Shown here in pieces: positions 45,139 through 54,397 of a stretch of DNA of 64,000 nt. A program made the translations under genes and the position numbers. Under the pieces are notes generated by a model. It was not told the origin of the DNA. It did no database searches and worked only from the letters and a program-made list of their open reading frames with translations. This DNA comes from Lysinibacillus pinottii (GTDB lineage Bacteria > Bacillota > Bacilli > Bacillales_A > Planococcaceae): positions 191,668-255,667 of the forward strand of contig NZ_JANTOO010000005.1 of the NCBI RefSeq assembly GCF_024753545.1, in the 5' to 3' direction. How positions within the stretch are numbered: position 1 is the stretch's first letter; each line of letters begins with the position of its first letter.

Positions 45139-46506
45139 GTGAAAAAAACATTAAAACAATTAGCTGCATGGTTAAATGAGGATATGTCGGCTTACGATGA
45201 TACTGTTGTATCAGGAATTTCCATTGATACAAGAACAATTCAACAGGGAGATTTATTTGTACCATTTCGTGGTGAGCATACGAATGGACACCGGTACGTG
45301 ACTCAGGCATTTGAAAAAGGTGCGGGTGCTTCACTTTGGCAAAAAGATGAACCTAATCCGCCAGACGGTATACCTTTATTGTTTGTGGATGACCCAGAGA
45401 TAGCCTTGCAGGAAATGGCACGAGCTTATCGACTTGAACATAAAGCTAAATTTATTGGTATTACTGGCTCTAACGGTAAAACATCAACAAAAGATATTTT
45501 AGCGGGTACGCTCGCACCATTTTTTAAAGTTCAAAAGACCATTGGTAATTTTAATAATCAACTAGGTTTACCGATTACCATTTTACAGCTTGATGAAGAT
45601 ACAGAGGTAGCAGTCCTTGAAATGGGAATGAGTGGATTTGGCGAAATTGAATTTTTAACGAAGCTTGCTCAGCCGCATATGACGGTTATTACAAATATTG
45701 GTGAGGCGCATATGCAGGACTTAGGCTCCCGCGCGGGTATCGCACAGGCAAAGTTTGAGATTATTCAAGGAATGCAGCCAGAGGGTCTATTATTCTATGA
45801 TGGAGATGAACCATTGCTACAGGAGTTAGTGGCTAAAGAACAGCATATAAATGCAGTAGCGTTTGGACTAGAGCCAGATAACCTTTTATATGCGGATCAT
45901 ATTCATGCTAATGCTAATGGTAGTAGCTTTACTACCCACGGAATGATAGAGGGTGATTTCTTTATTTCTGTACTTGGAAAGCATCAAGTAAAAAATACTT
46001 TGATAGCGATGTTAATTTCTAACCAACTAGGTTTAAATAATGAGCAAATTCGTACATCCTTAGAGCATGTCGTATTAACAGATATGAGGATGCAACAAGT
46101 CCAAGGAACAAATGGTGCGTTATTTATTAACGATGCTTATAATGCTGCCCCAACCTCTGTAAAAGCAGCAATTCAATTTATCGCTACATCAACAATTCGA
46201 CCTGAGAAATGGCTTGTATTAGGGGATATGTTAGAACTTGGGCCAGATGAACAGCGTTTCCATGAAGGGCTAGCGGAGTATATAAATGAGCAAGAAATCG
46301 ATTACGTTTGTCTATTTGGAGCTCGAATGACTCATCTTTATGAAGTATTAAAAGAGGACTTTGAAGCAGATCGATTGTTATATACCGAAGATGATTACAC
46401 AGCTATTATTGAAAAACTAGAACTTGCTAATGAGTCATCTATCGTTTTACTAAAGGGTTCTCGTGGTATGAAATTAGAGAAAATTTTACAAGCTTTTACG
46501 TCATAG
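45139..46506 (+). CDS. murF: UDP-N-acetylmuramoyl-tripeptide--D-alanyl-D-alanine ligase
   Basis: 455-residue Mur ligase adding the D-Ala-D-Ala dipeptide made by Ddl to UDP-MurNAc-tripeptide. The N-terminal substrate domain contains GISIDTRTIQQGDLFVPF. The ATP loop is GITGSNGKTSTKD (about 109-121), FNNQLGLPITIL follows, and the C-terminal domain carries NDAYNAAPTSVKAAI and VLGDMLELG. It starts with GTG at 45139 eleven bases after ddl. Twenty-four bases separate it from the next gene's ATG, so a hydrolase gene may be read in the same transcript. Confidence 0.96.
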   Translation: MKKTLKQLAAWLNEDMSAYDDTVVSGISIDTRTIQQGDLFVPFRGEHTNGHRYVTQAFEKGAGASLWQKDEPNPPDGIPLLFVDDPEIALQEMARAYRLEHKAKFIGITGSNGKTSTKDILAGTLAPFFKVQKTIGNFNNQLGLPITILQLDEDTEVAVLEMGMSGFGEIEFLTKLAQPHMTVITNIGEAHMQDLGSRAGIAQAKFEIIQGMQPEGLLFYDGDEPLLQELVAKEQHINAVAFGLEPDNLLYADHIHANANGSSFTTHGMIEGDFFISVLGKHQVKNTLIAMLISNQLGLNNEQIRTSLEHVVLTDMRMQQVQGTNGALFINDAYNAAPTSVKAAIQFIATSTIRPEKWLVLGDMLELGPDEQRFHEGLAEYINEQEIDYVCLFGARMTHLYEVLKEDFEADRLLYTEDDYTAIIEKLELANESSIVLLKGSRGMKLEKILQAFTS

Positions 46507-46530
46507 TTTTTATTGAATCGGTGGGATAAA

Positions 46531-47274
46531 ATGCTCACCGATTCATTCGTGAAAGAGGTTTTTGTTAAACGAGGTGAGGATTTGTCAATAGGTGTACTAT
46601 GCATACATGGGTTTTCAGGTGGTCCCTATGAGATAGAGCCGTTTACAACATACTTACGGACACATACAGATTGGCTCATAGTAGAACCAACATTATCGGG
46701 GCATGGTGAAGCTTTGCACATGGATGGATTTACGGCAAAGCACTGGTTAATGGATGCAGAGCTAGCCATACGGTCATTAGCTAAAAAGGTAGAAGAGATC
46801 ATCGTTGTAGGATTTTCAATGGGGGGCATCATAGCTTTATACTTAGCAAAACGTTATAAGGTAAAAAAGCTAGTATTATTAAGTGCTGCTGCAAAATATG
46901 TCAGCCCTAAGCAACTGGTAAAGGATTTCAAACTGCTTGCTACAGATGCTTATCATCATAATTTAACGAATAATGAGCTGTTCTTACGTTATCGGCATAA
47001 GTTTAATAATGTCCCATTAGCTTCAACAATTGAATTTATGAAATTGGTTAAAATAGTGGAACCGTATTATCAGCATATCCAAATTCCAGTGTTTATTGTG
47101 CAAGGGAAACAGGATGGAATTGTACCATTTAACACAGCGCAATTTCTTTATGATGAATTAGCGTCTAATCATAAAATTTTGTATTTTTCTGATAATGGAA
47201 GGCATCATATATGTCTTGAGGAAGATTGCTCAGAATGGTTTCCGCGGGTTTTGCTATTTTTAAAAGGCACATGA
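46531..47274 (+). CDS. Alpha/beta hydrolase (carboxylesterase/monoacylglycerol lipase type)
   Basis: 247-residue serine hydrolase of the Est30/YvaK-like group. The oxyanion segment is LCIHGFSGGPYEI, the nucleophile S96 lies in VVGFSMGGIIAL, the acid is D in QGKQDGIVP, and the histidine is in NGRHHICLE. A TTG at 46513 is in frame, but GGTGGGAT fits the ATG at 46531. It is cytoplasmic. Probably cotranscribed with ddl-murF since no terminator intervenes. The substrate is unknown. Confidence 0.85.
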   Translation: MLTDSFVKEVFVKRGEDLSIGVLCIHGFSGGPYEIEPFTTYLRTHTDWLIVEPTLSGHGEALHMDGFTAKHWLMDAELAIRSLAKKVEEIIVVGFSMGGIIALYLAKRYKVKKLVLLSAAAKYVSPKQLVKDFKLLATDAYHHNLTNNELFLRYRHKFNNVPLASTIEFMKLVKIVEPYYQHIQIPVFIVQGKQDGIVPFNTAQFLYDELASNHKILYFSDNGRHHICLEEDCSEWFPRVLLFLKGT

Positions 47275-47365
47275 AGTAGTCAGATTATTACGACTCATGC
47301 GTTATCGTTGCATACGTATTAAAGCCATGTTAGACTAGTGTAAGCAATGGATACATTTTGTGCGA

Positions 47366-47401
47366 AGACTCTTCATATTTGGTTGAAGAGTACTTTTTTT
47401 T
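47366..47401 (+). terminator. Terminator after hydrolase gene
   Basis: ACTCTTCA/TGAAGAGT stem with T run of eight. Confidence 0.85.
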
Positions 47402-47449
47402 GAACACAACGGTTTTATTCTAAAGTGAATAATTACGACAGAATCGAAC

Positions 47450-47523
47450 CGCTCGGTAAAGACCGGGCTTTCCTTTTCATATAAGAGAGCTCTATATGAA
47501 CAATCATGTAGAGAGAATTTTTA
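47450..47523 (+). promoter_or_regulatory. Structured 5' leader of cshA with terminator-like hairpin
   Basis: Two predicted hairpins lie in the region before cshA: GCTCGG/CCGGGC near 47452-47469 and CTCTATATGA/TCATGTAGAG at 47490-47513, the second followed by AGAATTTTT. The second resembles an intrinsic terminator about 100 bases before the start codon and could act as an attenuator. Confidence 0.4.
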
Positions 47524-47626
47524 AGTAACGGAAACGTTCCACTACACAGGCTCGAATTTGCCGACAACTTCATCTGAAAATGTAACCATTTGTCAACTTA
47601 AAAGGAAAAAAAGGAGATTGAGAAGT

Positions 47627-49153
47627 TTGACAAATTTTTCAGAATTAAATATTAGCGAATCTACATTACGCTCTGTAAAGCGTATGGGATTTGAAGAAGC
47701 AACACCAATCCAAGAAGGTACTATTCGTTTTGCAATTGAAGGCCGCGATGTATTAGGTCAAGCGCAAACGGGTACTGGTAAAACTGCCGCTTTCGGGATT
47801 CCACTAATTGAAAAAATTGACCCAAAAAACCCTAATATCCAAGCATTGGTTATTGCTCCAACTCGTGAACTAGCTATTCAAGTATCTGAAGAGCTTTACA
47901 AGATTGGCTATGATAAACGTGTGAAATTATTATCAGTTTACGGTGGGCAAGAAATTGGCCGTCAAATCCGTGCACTGAAAAATAGACCTCAAATCATTGT
48001 TGGTACGCCAGGACGTATTATTGACCATATTAATCGTCGTACGTTAAAATTAGAAGATGTGCAAACATTAGTACTGGATGAAGCTGATGAAATGTTAAAT
48101 ATGGGCTTTATCGATGATATTAATGCCATCCTAGAAAACGTTCCTTCAGAGCGTCAAACATTACTGTTCTCAGCAACAATGCCGCCAGCAATCCGTAAAA
48201 TTGCTGAAACATTTATGCGTGATCCAGAAATCGTAAAAATTAAAGCAAAAGAATTAACTGTTGATAATATTGATCAATATTTCGTTAAATCGGCTGAACG
48301 TGAAAAATTCGATGTTTTATCTCGTTTATTAAATGTTCACCAACCAGAACTTGCTATTATCTTTGGTCGTACAAAACGTCGTGTAGATGAGCTAGCACAA
48401 GCTTTATCAATTCGTGGCTACCTTGCTGAAGGGATTCATGGTGATTTAAGCCAAGCTAAGCGAATTTCTGTATTGCGTCAATTTAAAGAAAATAAAATTG
48501 ATATCCTTGTTGCAACGGATGTAGCGGCACGTGGTCTTGATATTTCTGGTGTCACACACGTATACAACTTCGATATTCCACAAGACCCTGAATCTTATGT
48601 TCACCGTATTGGTCGTACTGGTCGTGCAGGTAAGTCAGGTCTTGCTGTTACGTTTGTAACGCCACGTGAAATGGGTTACTTACGTATCGTAGAAGAAACT
48701 ACGAAGAAACGTATGACTCCACTTCGTCCGCCAACATCAGATGAAGCATTAGTAGGTCAACAACGATTAGCTCTAGATACTCTTGAGGGTCTTATTGCTA
48801 ATAACAACTTAGGTGATTACCGTACACTTGCGTCAGAAATACTTGAAAATCATGATGCAATTGATGTTGTAGCAGCTGCTCTTCGCTCATTAACAAAAGA
48901 GCCAGATGATACACCGGTAACAATTTCAGAAGAACGTCCATTACCAATGCGTCGTGAACGCTCTAGCAGTAATCGCGGCGGTGGAGATCGTGGTCGCGGT
49001 GGTAATCGTAACTACGGAGGACGTCGTGACTCTCGTGGTGGAGATCGCCGTAATAGTAGTAGCAGTAGCCGTCGTGAAGGTGGTCGCCGTGAAGGAGGCC
49101 GTCGTGAAGGTGGACAAGGTCGTTCTCGTTCTCCTCGACGCCACGAAGATTAA
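47627..49153 (+). CDS. cshA: DEAD-box RNA helicase CshA
   Basis: 508-residue ATP-dependent RNA helicase working in ribosome biogenesis and RNA decay, notably in the cold. Motifs in order: Q motif GFEEATPIQEG, walker A AQTGTGKTAAFG, PTRELA, DEADEM, SAT in FSATMPPA, and HRIGRTGRAG. The C-terminal 70 residues are a basic RGG/SR-rich tail with three REGGR repeats. The true start is TTG at 47627 with AAGGAG upstream; the frame opens at 47558. An unusually long leader with hairpins precedes it, and a strong terminator follows. Confidence 0.95.
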   Translation: MTNFSELNISESTLRSVKRMGFEEATPIQEGTIRFAIEGRDVLGQAQTGTGKTAAFGIPLIEKIDPKNPNIQALVIAPTRELAIQVSEELYKIGYDKRVKLLSVYGGQEIGRQIRALKNRPQIIVGTPGRIIDHINRRTLKLEDVQTLVLDEADEMLNMGFIDDINAILENVPSERQTLLFSATMPPAIRKIAETFMRDPEIVKIKAKELTVDNIDQYFVKSAEREKFDVLSRLLNVHQPELAIIFGRTKRRVDELAQALSIRGYLAEGIHGDLSQAKRISVLRQFKENKIDILVATDVAARGLDISGVTHVYNFDIPQDPESYVHRIGRTGRAGKSGLAVTFVTPREMGYLRIVEETTKKRMTPLRPPTSDEALVGQQRLALDTLEGLIANNNLGDYRTLASEILENHDAIDVVAAALRSLTKEPDDTPVTISEERPLPMRRERSSSNRGGGDRGRGGNRNYGGRRDSRGGDRRNSSSSSRREGGRREGGRREGGQGRSRSPRRHED

Positions 49154-49172
49154 TTCTCGTAAGTGGATATTT

Positions 49173-49208
49173 AAACCTTGCAGTCATACTGGCTGTAAGG
49201 TTTTTTTT
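49173..49208 (+). terminator. Terminator after cshA
   Basis: AAACCTTGCAG/CTGTAAGGTTT stem, T run of eight. Confidence 0.88.
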
Positions 49209-49277
49209 CGTATATAGTTGAAACAAAACAGTTATTTATTCCGTATAACCTAATATAGAAAAAGAGGAGGAACGACA

Positions 49278-49757
49278 ATGAGAGCTCAACCAGTGCATCA
49301 AATTTCCCGTAAAGGGTTAACTGTATGGCGTTTATATGGGGTCATACAAACAGTGGTGCTATTAATAGCAGCAGGGATCGCGGGCTATGGTACTTATTAT
49401 TTTGAATGGCCGACGTTTATTTACTACATAGCTGGGGCAATTGTAATATTAAGTGCCATACTGTCAATTTTTATTTTTCCTAAAATTAGATGGGAACGTT
49501 GGAGATATGAGGTGAGGGAACATGAAATTGAAGTTCAACATGGCTTATTTGTAGTAAAACGTACACTCATACCAATGGTTCGCGTCCAACATGTTGATAC
49601 GACACAGGGACCGATTTTAAAGAAATATGATTTAGGTAACATATCAATATCAACGGCAGCAACCGTACATACAATTCCTGCACTTATCATGGACGAAGCA
49701 GATTCACTTCGTGCTCGTATCTCTGAATTAGCAAGGGTGGCGGAAGATGATGTCTAA
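49278..49757 (+). CDS. ydbS: PH-domain membrane protein YdbS
   Basis: 159-residue protein with two membrane helices (VIQTVVLLIAAGIAGYGTYY and FIYYIAGAIVILSAILSIFI) followed by a bacterial PH (bPH2, DUF304) domain: RYEVREHEIEVQHGLFVVKR, then RVQHVDTTQGPILKKYDLGN. AGAGGAGG precedes the ATG. It overlaps ydbT by eleven bases and the two form an operon, as in B. subtilis, where the pair has been linked to resistance against the bacteriocin amylocyclicin. Confidence 0.9.
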   Translation: MRAQPVHQISRKGLTVWRLYGVIQTVVLLIAAGIAGYGTYYFEWPTFIYYIAGAIVILSAILSIFIFPKIRWERWRYEVREHEIEVQHGLFVVKRTLIPMVRVQHVDTTQGPILKKYDLGNISISTAATVHTIPALIMDEADSLRARISELARVAEDDV

Positions 49758-51222
49758 GGAGATTAATCGTTTACACCCTATATCAGCAGTAATTACGAGC
49801 GTCAAAGCATTAAAAAGTATGATTTTACCTATTGCAATCATTATCATAACTAACGGTTTTAATTTCTCGCTAAATTTCCGTAGTGATCATTTTTTTGATA
49901 CCATTTTACTCTTTGGTGTTTGGGGTGTAGCCGCACTCCTTGCATTGATTGGAGGCATTATAAAATGGCGGACATTTGTTTATTGGTTTGAGGATGGAGA
50001 ACTCCGCATCAAATATGGATTGTTTGTTAAAAAGAAGCGTTATATTCCCTTTGAACGTATTCAAAGTTTGAACTACAATGAAGGGATTTTCCACCGCATT
50101 TTTGGGTTGGTCAAAGTTCAAGTTGAAACAGCGGGTAGTAAAGGTGGCAAGCCTGAAGTAGAGCTTACCGCAATTCGTAAAGAAGCAGCAGATGTTATTG
50201 AATTAGAAATGCGTCGTGCCAAAAATGAAATAGTAAATCAACAACATGAAGAACAGACGGAGGTCGTAGATCATTCGATTTCTACGCCAGCTATTTACCA
50301 TATGTCCATGCGAGACTTACTAGTGTTGGCCACAACCTCTGGTGGGATTGGTGTTGTGTTATCTGGTCTTGCTGCTATCGCCTCGCAGTTTTCAGATATT
50401 ATTCCTTATGAAACTGTTTTCCATGAGTTGGCTGATTTTATCAAAGTCGGGGCCTTTTTAGTAGCGATATCGATTATGTTAATTTTAATAGTTGCCTGGG
50501 TTGTTTCTGTCCTCATTACCCTTATTAATTACTTTGACTATACAGTCCGTATCGAAGAAGATAAGCTGATTATTACTAAAGGACTTTTAGAGAAAAAGCG
50601 TATAACTTTGCCTTTAAATCGTATTCAAGCTATTCGTATTGTTGAGAATCCATTACGCCAATTAACAGGCTTTGCAACGGTTGTTGTTGAGAGTGCGGGG
50701 GGGAACGGTGAAGAAGGGAAGGATAAAAAAATTACCTTGTTCCCACTCATTAAGAAACATGATTGTATGCAGACATTAGAGGATCTTTTCCCAGATATGA
50801 ATTGGAATCCTTCCTTCATTCGATCACCTAAAAAGGCAAGACCTTTCTTTTATCGCATAGATTTTATTTGGCTTGTCCCTATTATTGGAGCTTGTAGTTA
50901 TTTCTTCTATCCGTATGGTCTATTGTCATTGTTACTGATTCCATTAACGATAGTACTCGGGATTTGGCAGCATAAAACGGCAGGCTATCAAATCGATGGA
51001 AAGCAGCTGGCTTTACAATATAGAGTATTCAGTCGAATAACATTGATAGTGGAGAAAAAACGTATACAATCTATGGGGAGTACACAATCGTATTTTCAAA
51101 AGAGAAAAAATGTTATGTCTATAAAAGCGACAGTCATGTCGGGAGCATCAGGTACAACTGGCAGTGTTTCAAGCCTGGAACAACAAGATGCTGAAACGAT
51201 ATTATCGTGGTATGAACATTAA
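49747..51222 (+). CDS. ydbT: PH-domain membrane protein YdbT
   Basis: 491 residues with three repeats of the unit found in YdbS, each pairing membrane helices with a PH domain. The PH segments begin at about 80 (YWFEDGELRIKYGLFVKKKR), 265 (IRIEEDKLIITKGLLEKKR) and 415 (YQIDGKQLALQYRVFSR). Repeats of the motif R-Q-x-x... appear as PFERIQSLNY, PLNRIQAIRI and VEKKRIQSMG. The start may be ATG 49747 or the adjacent ATG 49750. Role in envelope defence is inferred from the B. subtilis pair. A strong terminator ends the operon. Confidence 0.88.
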   Translation: MMSKEINRLHPISAVITSVKALKSMILPIAIIIITNGFNFSLNFRSDHFFDTILLFGVWGVAALLALIGGIIKWRTFVYWFEDGELRIKYGLFVKKKRYIPFERIQSLNYNEGIFHRIFGLVKVQVETAGSKGGKPEVELTAIRKEAADVIELEMRRAKNEIVNQQHEEQTEVVDHSISTPAIYHMSMRDLLVLATTSGGIGVVLSGLAAIASQFSDIIPYETVFHELADFIKVGAFLVAISIMLILIVAWVVSVLITLINYFDYTVRIEEDKLIITKGLLEKKRITLPLNRIQAIRIVENPLRQLTGFATVVVESAGGNGEEGKDKKITLFPLIKKHDCMQTLEDLFPDMNWNPSFIRSPKKARPFFYRIDFIWLVPIIGACSYFFYPYGLLSLLLIPLTIVLGIWQHKTAGYQIDGKQLALQYRVFSRITLIVEKKRIQSMGSTQSYFQKRKNVMSIKATVMSGASGTTGSVSSLEQQDAETILSWYEH

Positions 51223-51226
51223 ATGG

Positions 51227-51267
51227 AAAGCTAATCCTTTTAAATTTTATAAAGGATTAGCTTTTTT
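51227..51267 (+). terminator. Terminator after ydbT
   Basis: AAAGCTAATCCTTT/AAAGGATTAGCTTT stem, T tail. Confidence 0.9.
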
Positions 51268-51329
51268 ACATACAAATATTTGGAAATAGTGTTTATAATA
51301 AAATAAATAGAACAAAAGGGGTGGGGACT

Positions 51330-51905
51330 ATGTTTAAATATGATTTGAATGAAGACGCTTATTTGAAATTATTGGATTTAAGTGATGTTCATGATTTATT
51401 TGCATTGACTGATCGTTCAAGAGATACATTACGCGAATGGTTACCTTTTGTAGATAGTGTTCAAACAATTAAAGATACAGAGGTGTTTGTAAAAAAGGCT
51501 ATGCGACAATATGCTGATAACAAGGGTATACAGGCTGGAATTTATTATAATGGACAGCTGGCGGGTGTCATTGGTTATCATCAGATCAATTGGCAGCATA
51601 AATGGACAAGCATTGGTTATTGGTTAGGGAATGAGTTTGTTGGCAAAGGGCTCGTAACAAATTCAATGAAAGCATTCATTGACTATGCCTTTCATTATTT
51701 GAGGTTACATCGTATTGAAGTAAGGGTAGCGGTTGGGAACATTCGTAGCCGTACGATTCCAAAAGTGTTGGGTTTTCATGAAGAAGGTCGATTGAGGGAT
51801 GCGGAGTGGCTGTATGATCATCATGTAGACCAAGTCGTTTATGGTTTAACGGCAGCTGAATGGAAGAAAATTAAGATGACCAATGAAGCTACGGTTGTCC
51901 TATAA
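51330..51905 (+). CDS. RimJ/RimL-type GNAT acetyltransferase
   Basis: 191-residue GNAT of the ribosomal-protein acetyltransferase type (YdaF-like). Landmarks are LREWLPFVDSVQTIKDTEVF, GVIGYHQINWQHKWTSIGYWL, the acetyl-CoA loop NEFVGKGLVTNSMKAFIDYA and LRLHRIEVRVAVGNIRSRTI. A GTG at 51321 is in frame, but the GGGGTGGGG site fits ATG 51330. The acceptor is not known. A long perfect hairpin separates it from the convergent rhomboid gene. Confidence 0.88.
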   Translation: MFKYDLNEDAYLKLLDLSDVHDLFALTDRSRDTLREWLPFVDSVQTIKDTEVFVKKAMRQYADNKGIQAGIYYNGQLAGVIGYHQINWQHKWTSIGYWLGNEFVGKGLVTNSMKAFIDYAFHYLRLHRIEVRVAVGNIRSRTIPKVLGFHEEGRLRDAEWLYDHHVDQVVYGLTAAEWKKIKMTNEATVVL

Positions 51906-51921
51906 AAGGGGATTCATATCA

Positions 51922-51975
51922 AAAGGAGCAGTACCATGGAATCTAATGATCGTTCATGGTGCTGCTCCTCTTTTC
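51922..51975. terminator. Bidirectional terminator
   Basis: AGGAGCAGTACCATG/CATGGTGCTGCTCCT stem with a 16-base loop, A-rich and T-rich flanks. Confidence 0.9.
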
Positions 51976-51976
51976 A

Positions 51977-52600
51977 TTATGATCTACCAGCCATTTTTTG
52001 TTTGCGCCAGCTTAAAATTCTTTTTGGGTGCAAATAGATAAGCCCTAGAATAAATCCAGTGACTAGCCCACCTAAATGTGCAAAAACGTTTACATTCGGT
52101 TGAAGAAAAGTCATAATGACACTGATGATGATGATTGGTAAAATAAGCTTACGAAGCATTGGCATTGTTTTACGAGTATAATACACTAATGCTCCAAAAG
52201 CACCAAAAATTCCAAAAATAGCCCCACTTGCACCAAGACTCGCATAGCTACTATCGTAGAATATGTAGGTTGCCATGTTGCCTACAATACCCGATACTAA
52301 ATAAATTGTAATAAAACGGGCTTTACCTGCAATTTTTTCAAGCTCTGGTCCAAAGAGATATAAGGAAAACGTATTAAAAAACATATGCATAAATCCTGCA
52401 TGTAAAAACATAGCAGAGAATACACGCCACCACTCACCTTTTTGAATCAGGAAATTCGCTTGAATTCCGTAATTCCACAAAAGAGTTCCTACACCGGGTA
52501 AAAGAGACAATACATAAAGAATTAAATTGATTGCTATTAACGTTGACACAACAGGGTAATACTTTGTATATTGCTTAAAATTTTCTGTTCTACTAAACAT
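51977..52600 (-). CDS. Rhomboid-family intramembrane serine protease
   Basis: 207-residue six-helix rhomboid, the counterpart of B. subtilis YdcA by position. The catalytic dyad is S125 in GASGAIFG and H175 in AHLGGLVTG; the oxyanion region is LHAGFMHMFFNTFSL with N76. EWWRVFSAMFLH is the helix L1 motif. The C-terminus is basic and cytoplasmic. It is divergent from acpS, and its substrate is unknown. Confidence 0.9.
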   Translation of the reverse strand: MFSRTENFKQYTKYYPVVSTLIAINLILYVLSLLPGVGTLLWNYGIQANFLIQKGEWWRVFSAMFLHAGFMHMFFNTFSLYLFGPELEKIAGKARFITIYLVSGIVGNMATYIFYDSSYASLGASGAIFGIFGAFGALVYYTRKTMPMLRKLILPIIIISVIMTFLQPNVNVFAHLGGLVTGFILGLIYLHPKRILSWRKQKMAGRS

Positions 52601-52664
52601 GGCTCCACCTCAATTTACAATTATTATACATGCCTTGTTGGAAATAGGTAAAGGAGAAGGTCAC

Positions 52665-53018
52665 ATGATTAAGGGAATTGGTCTTGATATTGTAGAAATA
52701 GACCGTATTGAAAAAGCGATGAAGCGTACAGATAAATTTAAAGACCGCATTTTAACAACAAGGGAAAAAATTTTATTTGATAGTTACTCAGAAACTCGTA
52801 AGGTAGAATTTTTAGCAGGGCGATTTGCTGCCAAAGAAGCATTTTCGAAAGCGATGGGTACTGGGATAGGGGAACAATGTAAACTACATGATATGGAAAT
52901 ATTACGCGGAAAGGCTGGAAATCCTGTTTTATATTTTAAGGAAGAGCTTGCCCATGGTTTTGTTAGTATTACGCATTCCAAGCAATATGCAGCTGCTCAA
53001 GTAATCTTATTAGAATAG
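52665..53018 (+). CDS. acpS: Holo-[acyl-carrier-protein] synthase
   Basis: 117-residue phosphopantetheinyl transferase of the AcpS type, attaching the CoA-derived arm to acyl carrier protein. MIKGIGLDIVEIDRI carries the magnesium aspartate D8, FLAGRFAAKEAFSKAMGTG the second metal site, and VSITHSKQYAAAQV the C-terminal motif. The longest frame starts at 52599, overlapping the divergent rhomboid gene; AAAGGAGAAGG fits ATG 52665 and the family N-terminus. Confidence 0.95.
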   Translation: MIKGIGLDIVEIDRIEKAMKRTDKFKDRILTTREKILFDSYSETRKVEFLAGRFAAKEAFSKAMGTGIGEQCKLHDMEILRGKAGNPVLYFKEELAHGFVSITHSKQYAAAQVILLE

Positions 53019-53143
53019 GGATGAAGTTGTCTAAAAAGGTTGGTCAGTAAATTTAAATATATTGCCTTTTCTACAAATGACATAACTGACAAATATGGTT
53101 CATATATTGTCGTAGTGGATTTGAAAGAAGAAAGGGTGAAAGC

Positions 53144-54202
53144 GTGGGCAACCGAATAGTTAAATGGCTCGTCTTATTTTGTACAATATTACTTCTGTCG
53201 GCATGTGGTACAGCCTCACAGGAAAAAGTGTTGAAGAAAGTGAATGGTAAATGGGGAGAGACAAATGGCTATGAATTAAATGCTACGATGGAGATTAAAT
53301 CTGGTGGTGAGCCTAGAAATTATAATGTAACAGTTTGGCATACTAAACCTGATTTCTATCGAGTAGAAGTCATGGAAAGTGGAAAAGATGTTTCTCAAAT
53401 GATTGTGCGTAATGCGGATGGCGTATTTGTTGTGACACCAACATTAAACAAAATGTATAAATTCCAAAGTGATTGGCCTAAGAAAAATAGTCAAGCTTAT
53501 CTGATAGGAGCTCTAGCAGAAGATTTAGCAGAAGATAAAAATCTTGTCATGAAAGAGGAAGAAAAAGCATATATATTTGAAGCGGCTACTAGAAATAGCT
53601 ATAAAAATAGTATGCCTCATCAGGTCATTACAGTAGATAAGAAAACATTATTACCAACTTCTGTTGTTATTATGAATGATGTGAAAGAAGAACAAATTCG
53701 AATTACATTTAAGAAAATCAAATTAGGTGTGCAACATGCTGCCAAAGAGTATGCAGTTGAGCAATTTACAGATAAAGATAACACGAAAGGTGAACAAGCT
53801 ACACCAGCTGAAAAAGATGGTAAAGAAGAAAAAGAAGACAAAGAAGCAGTTGGTGCAGATGTAGAGTACCAAGAGTTCCAAACTAGCTACCCAGTATTGA
53901 ATTGGGCCCAATTGGCGAATGAAAAAGTGGTTCAAGAAAGTGGGATGGAACGCGTTATCTTAACATTTGAGGGTGAAAAAGCCTTTACAGTTATGCAGCA
54001 GCCAGTGACAAAGGAAAACTCTATGCTACCAGTATCTTCACCAGGTGATCCAGTTGATTTAGGTTTTACAATAGGTGCGATCACAGATACTTCAATTAGT
54101 TGGGAAAAAGATGGTGTTGAATTCTTTGTAGCGTCCAGTAAATTAACGCGTGAAGAAATGATTGAAGTTGCTACATCCATGACGATAAGTAGTATGAAGT
54201 AA
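53144..54202 (+). CDS. LolA-like lipoprotein (YdcC type)
   Basis: 352-residue lipoprotein with signal VKWLVLFCTILLLSACG (lipidated cysteine about residue 21) and an extracellular LolA-like beta fold (YNVTVWHTKPDFYRVEV, QMIVRNADGVFVVTPTLNKMY). A lysine/glutamate-rich linker at about 220-240 divides it from a C-terminal domain. It corresponds by position and type to B. subtilis YdcC, a sporulation-linked protein. It starts with GTG at 53144 after AAAGGGTG. Confidence 0.87.
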   Translation: MGNRIVKWLVLFCTILLLSACGTASQEKVLKKVNGKWGETNGYELNATMEIKSGGEPRNYNVTVWHTKPDFYRVEVMESGKDVSQMIVRNADGVFVVTPTLNKMYKFQSDWPKKNSQAYLIGALAEDLAEDKNLVMKEEEKAYIFEAATRNSYKNSMPHQVITVDKKTLLPTSVVIMNDVKEEQIRITFKKIKLGVQHAAKEYAVEQFTDKDNTKGEQATPAEKDGKEEKEDKEAVGADVEYQEFQTSYPVLNWAQLANEKVVQESGMERVILTFEGEKAFTVMQQPVTKENSMLPVSSPGDPVDLGFTIGAITDTSISWEKDGVEFFVASSKLTREEMIEVATSMTISSMK

Positions 54203-54206
54203 CTTT

Positions 54207-54250
54207 ACTAGCTACAGCTTTCTAGTTGAAGAAAGCTGTAGCTTATTGAC
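54207..54250 (+). terminator. Terminator after ydcC-like gene
   Basis: AGCTACAGCTTTCT/AGAAAGCTGTAGCTT stem; weak T tail. Confidence 0.7.
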
Positions 54251-54397
54251 AATATAAAAGTTTGTGGTTTAGAAAATGTTAAGTGATTGCCTTTAAAGTA
54301 AAAGTCTCACGACTAATAAACGTAAAATTGTACAAGCTATATAAAAAATATGTATGTAATACATAATGTTTTAATAAAAAATAAAGAGGGTATTCTT

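Noticed and set aside
48941..49226. Low-complexity open frames on both strands over the end of cshA
   Set aside because: They are shadows of the RGG-rich tail, made of repeated T, V or D/H residues, without ribosome binding sites.
54368..54393. Sigma-B-like GTTTTA-N14-GGGTAT before alr
   Set aside because: The GGGTAT is the alr ribosome binding region itself and transcription would start at the initiation codon; chance match.
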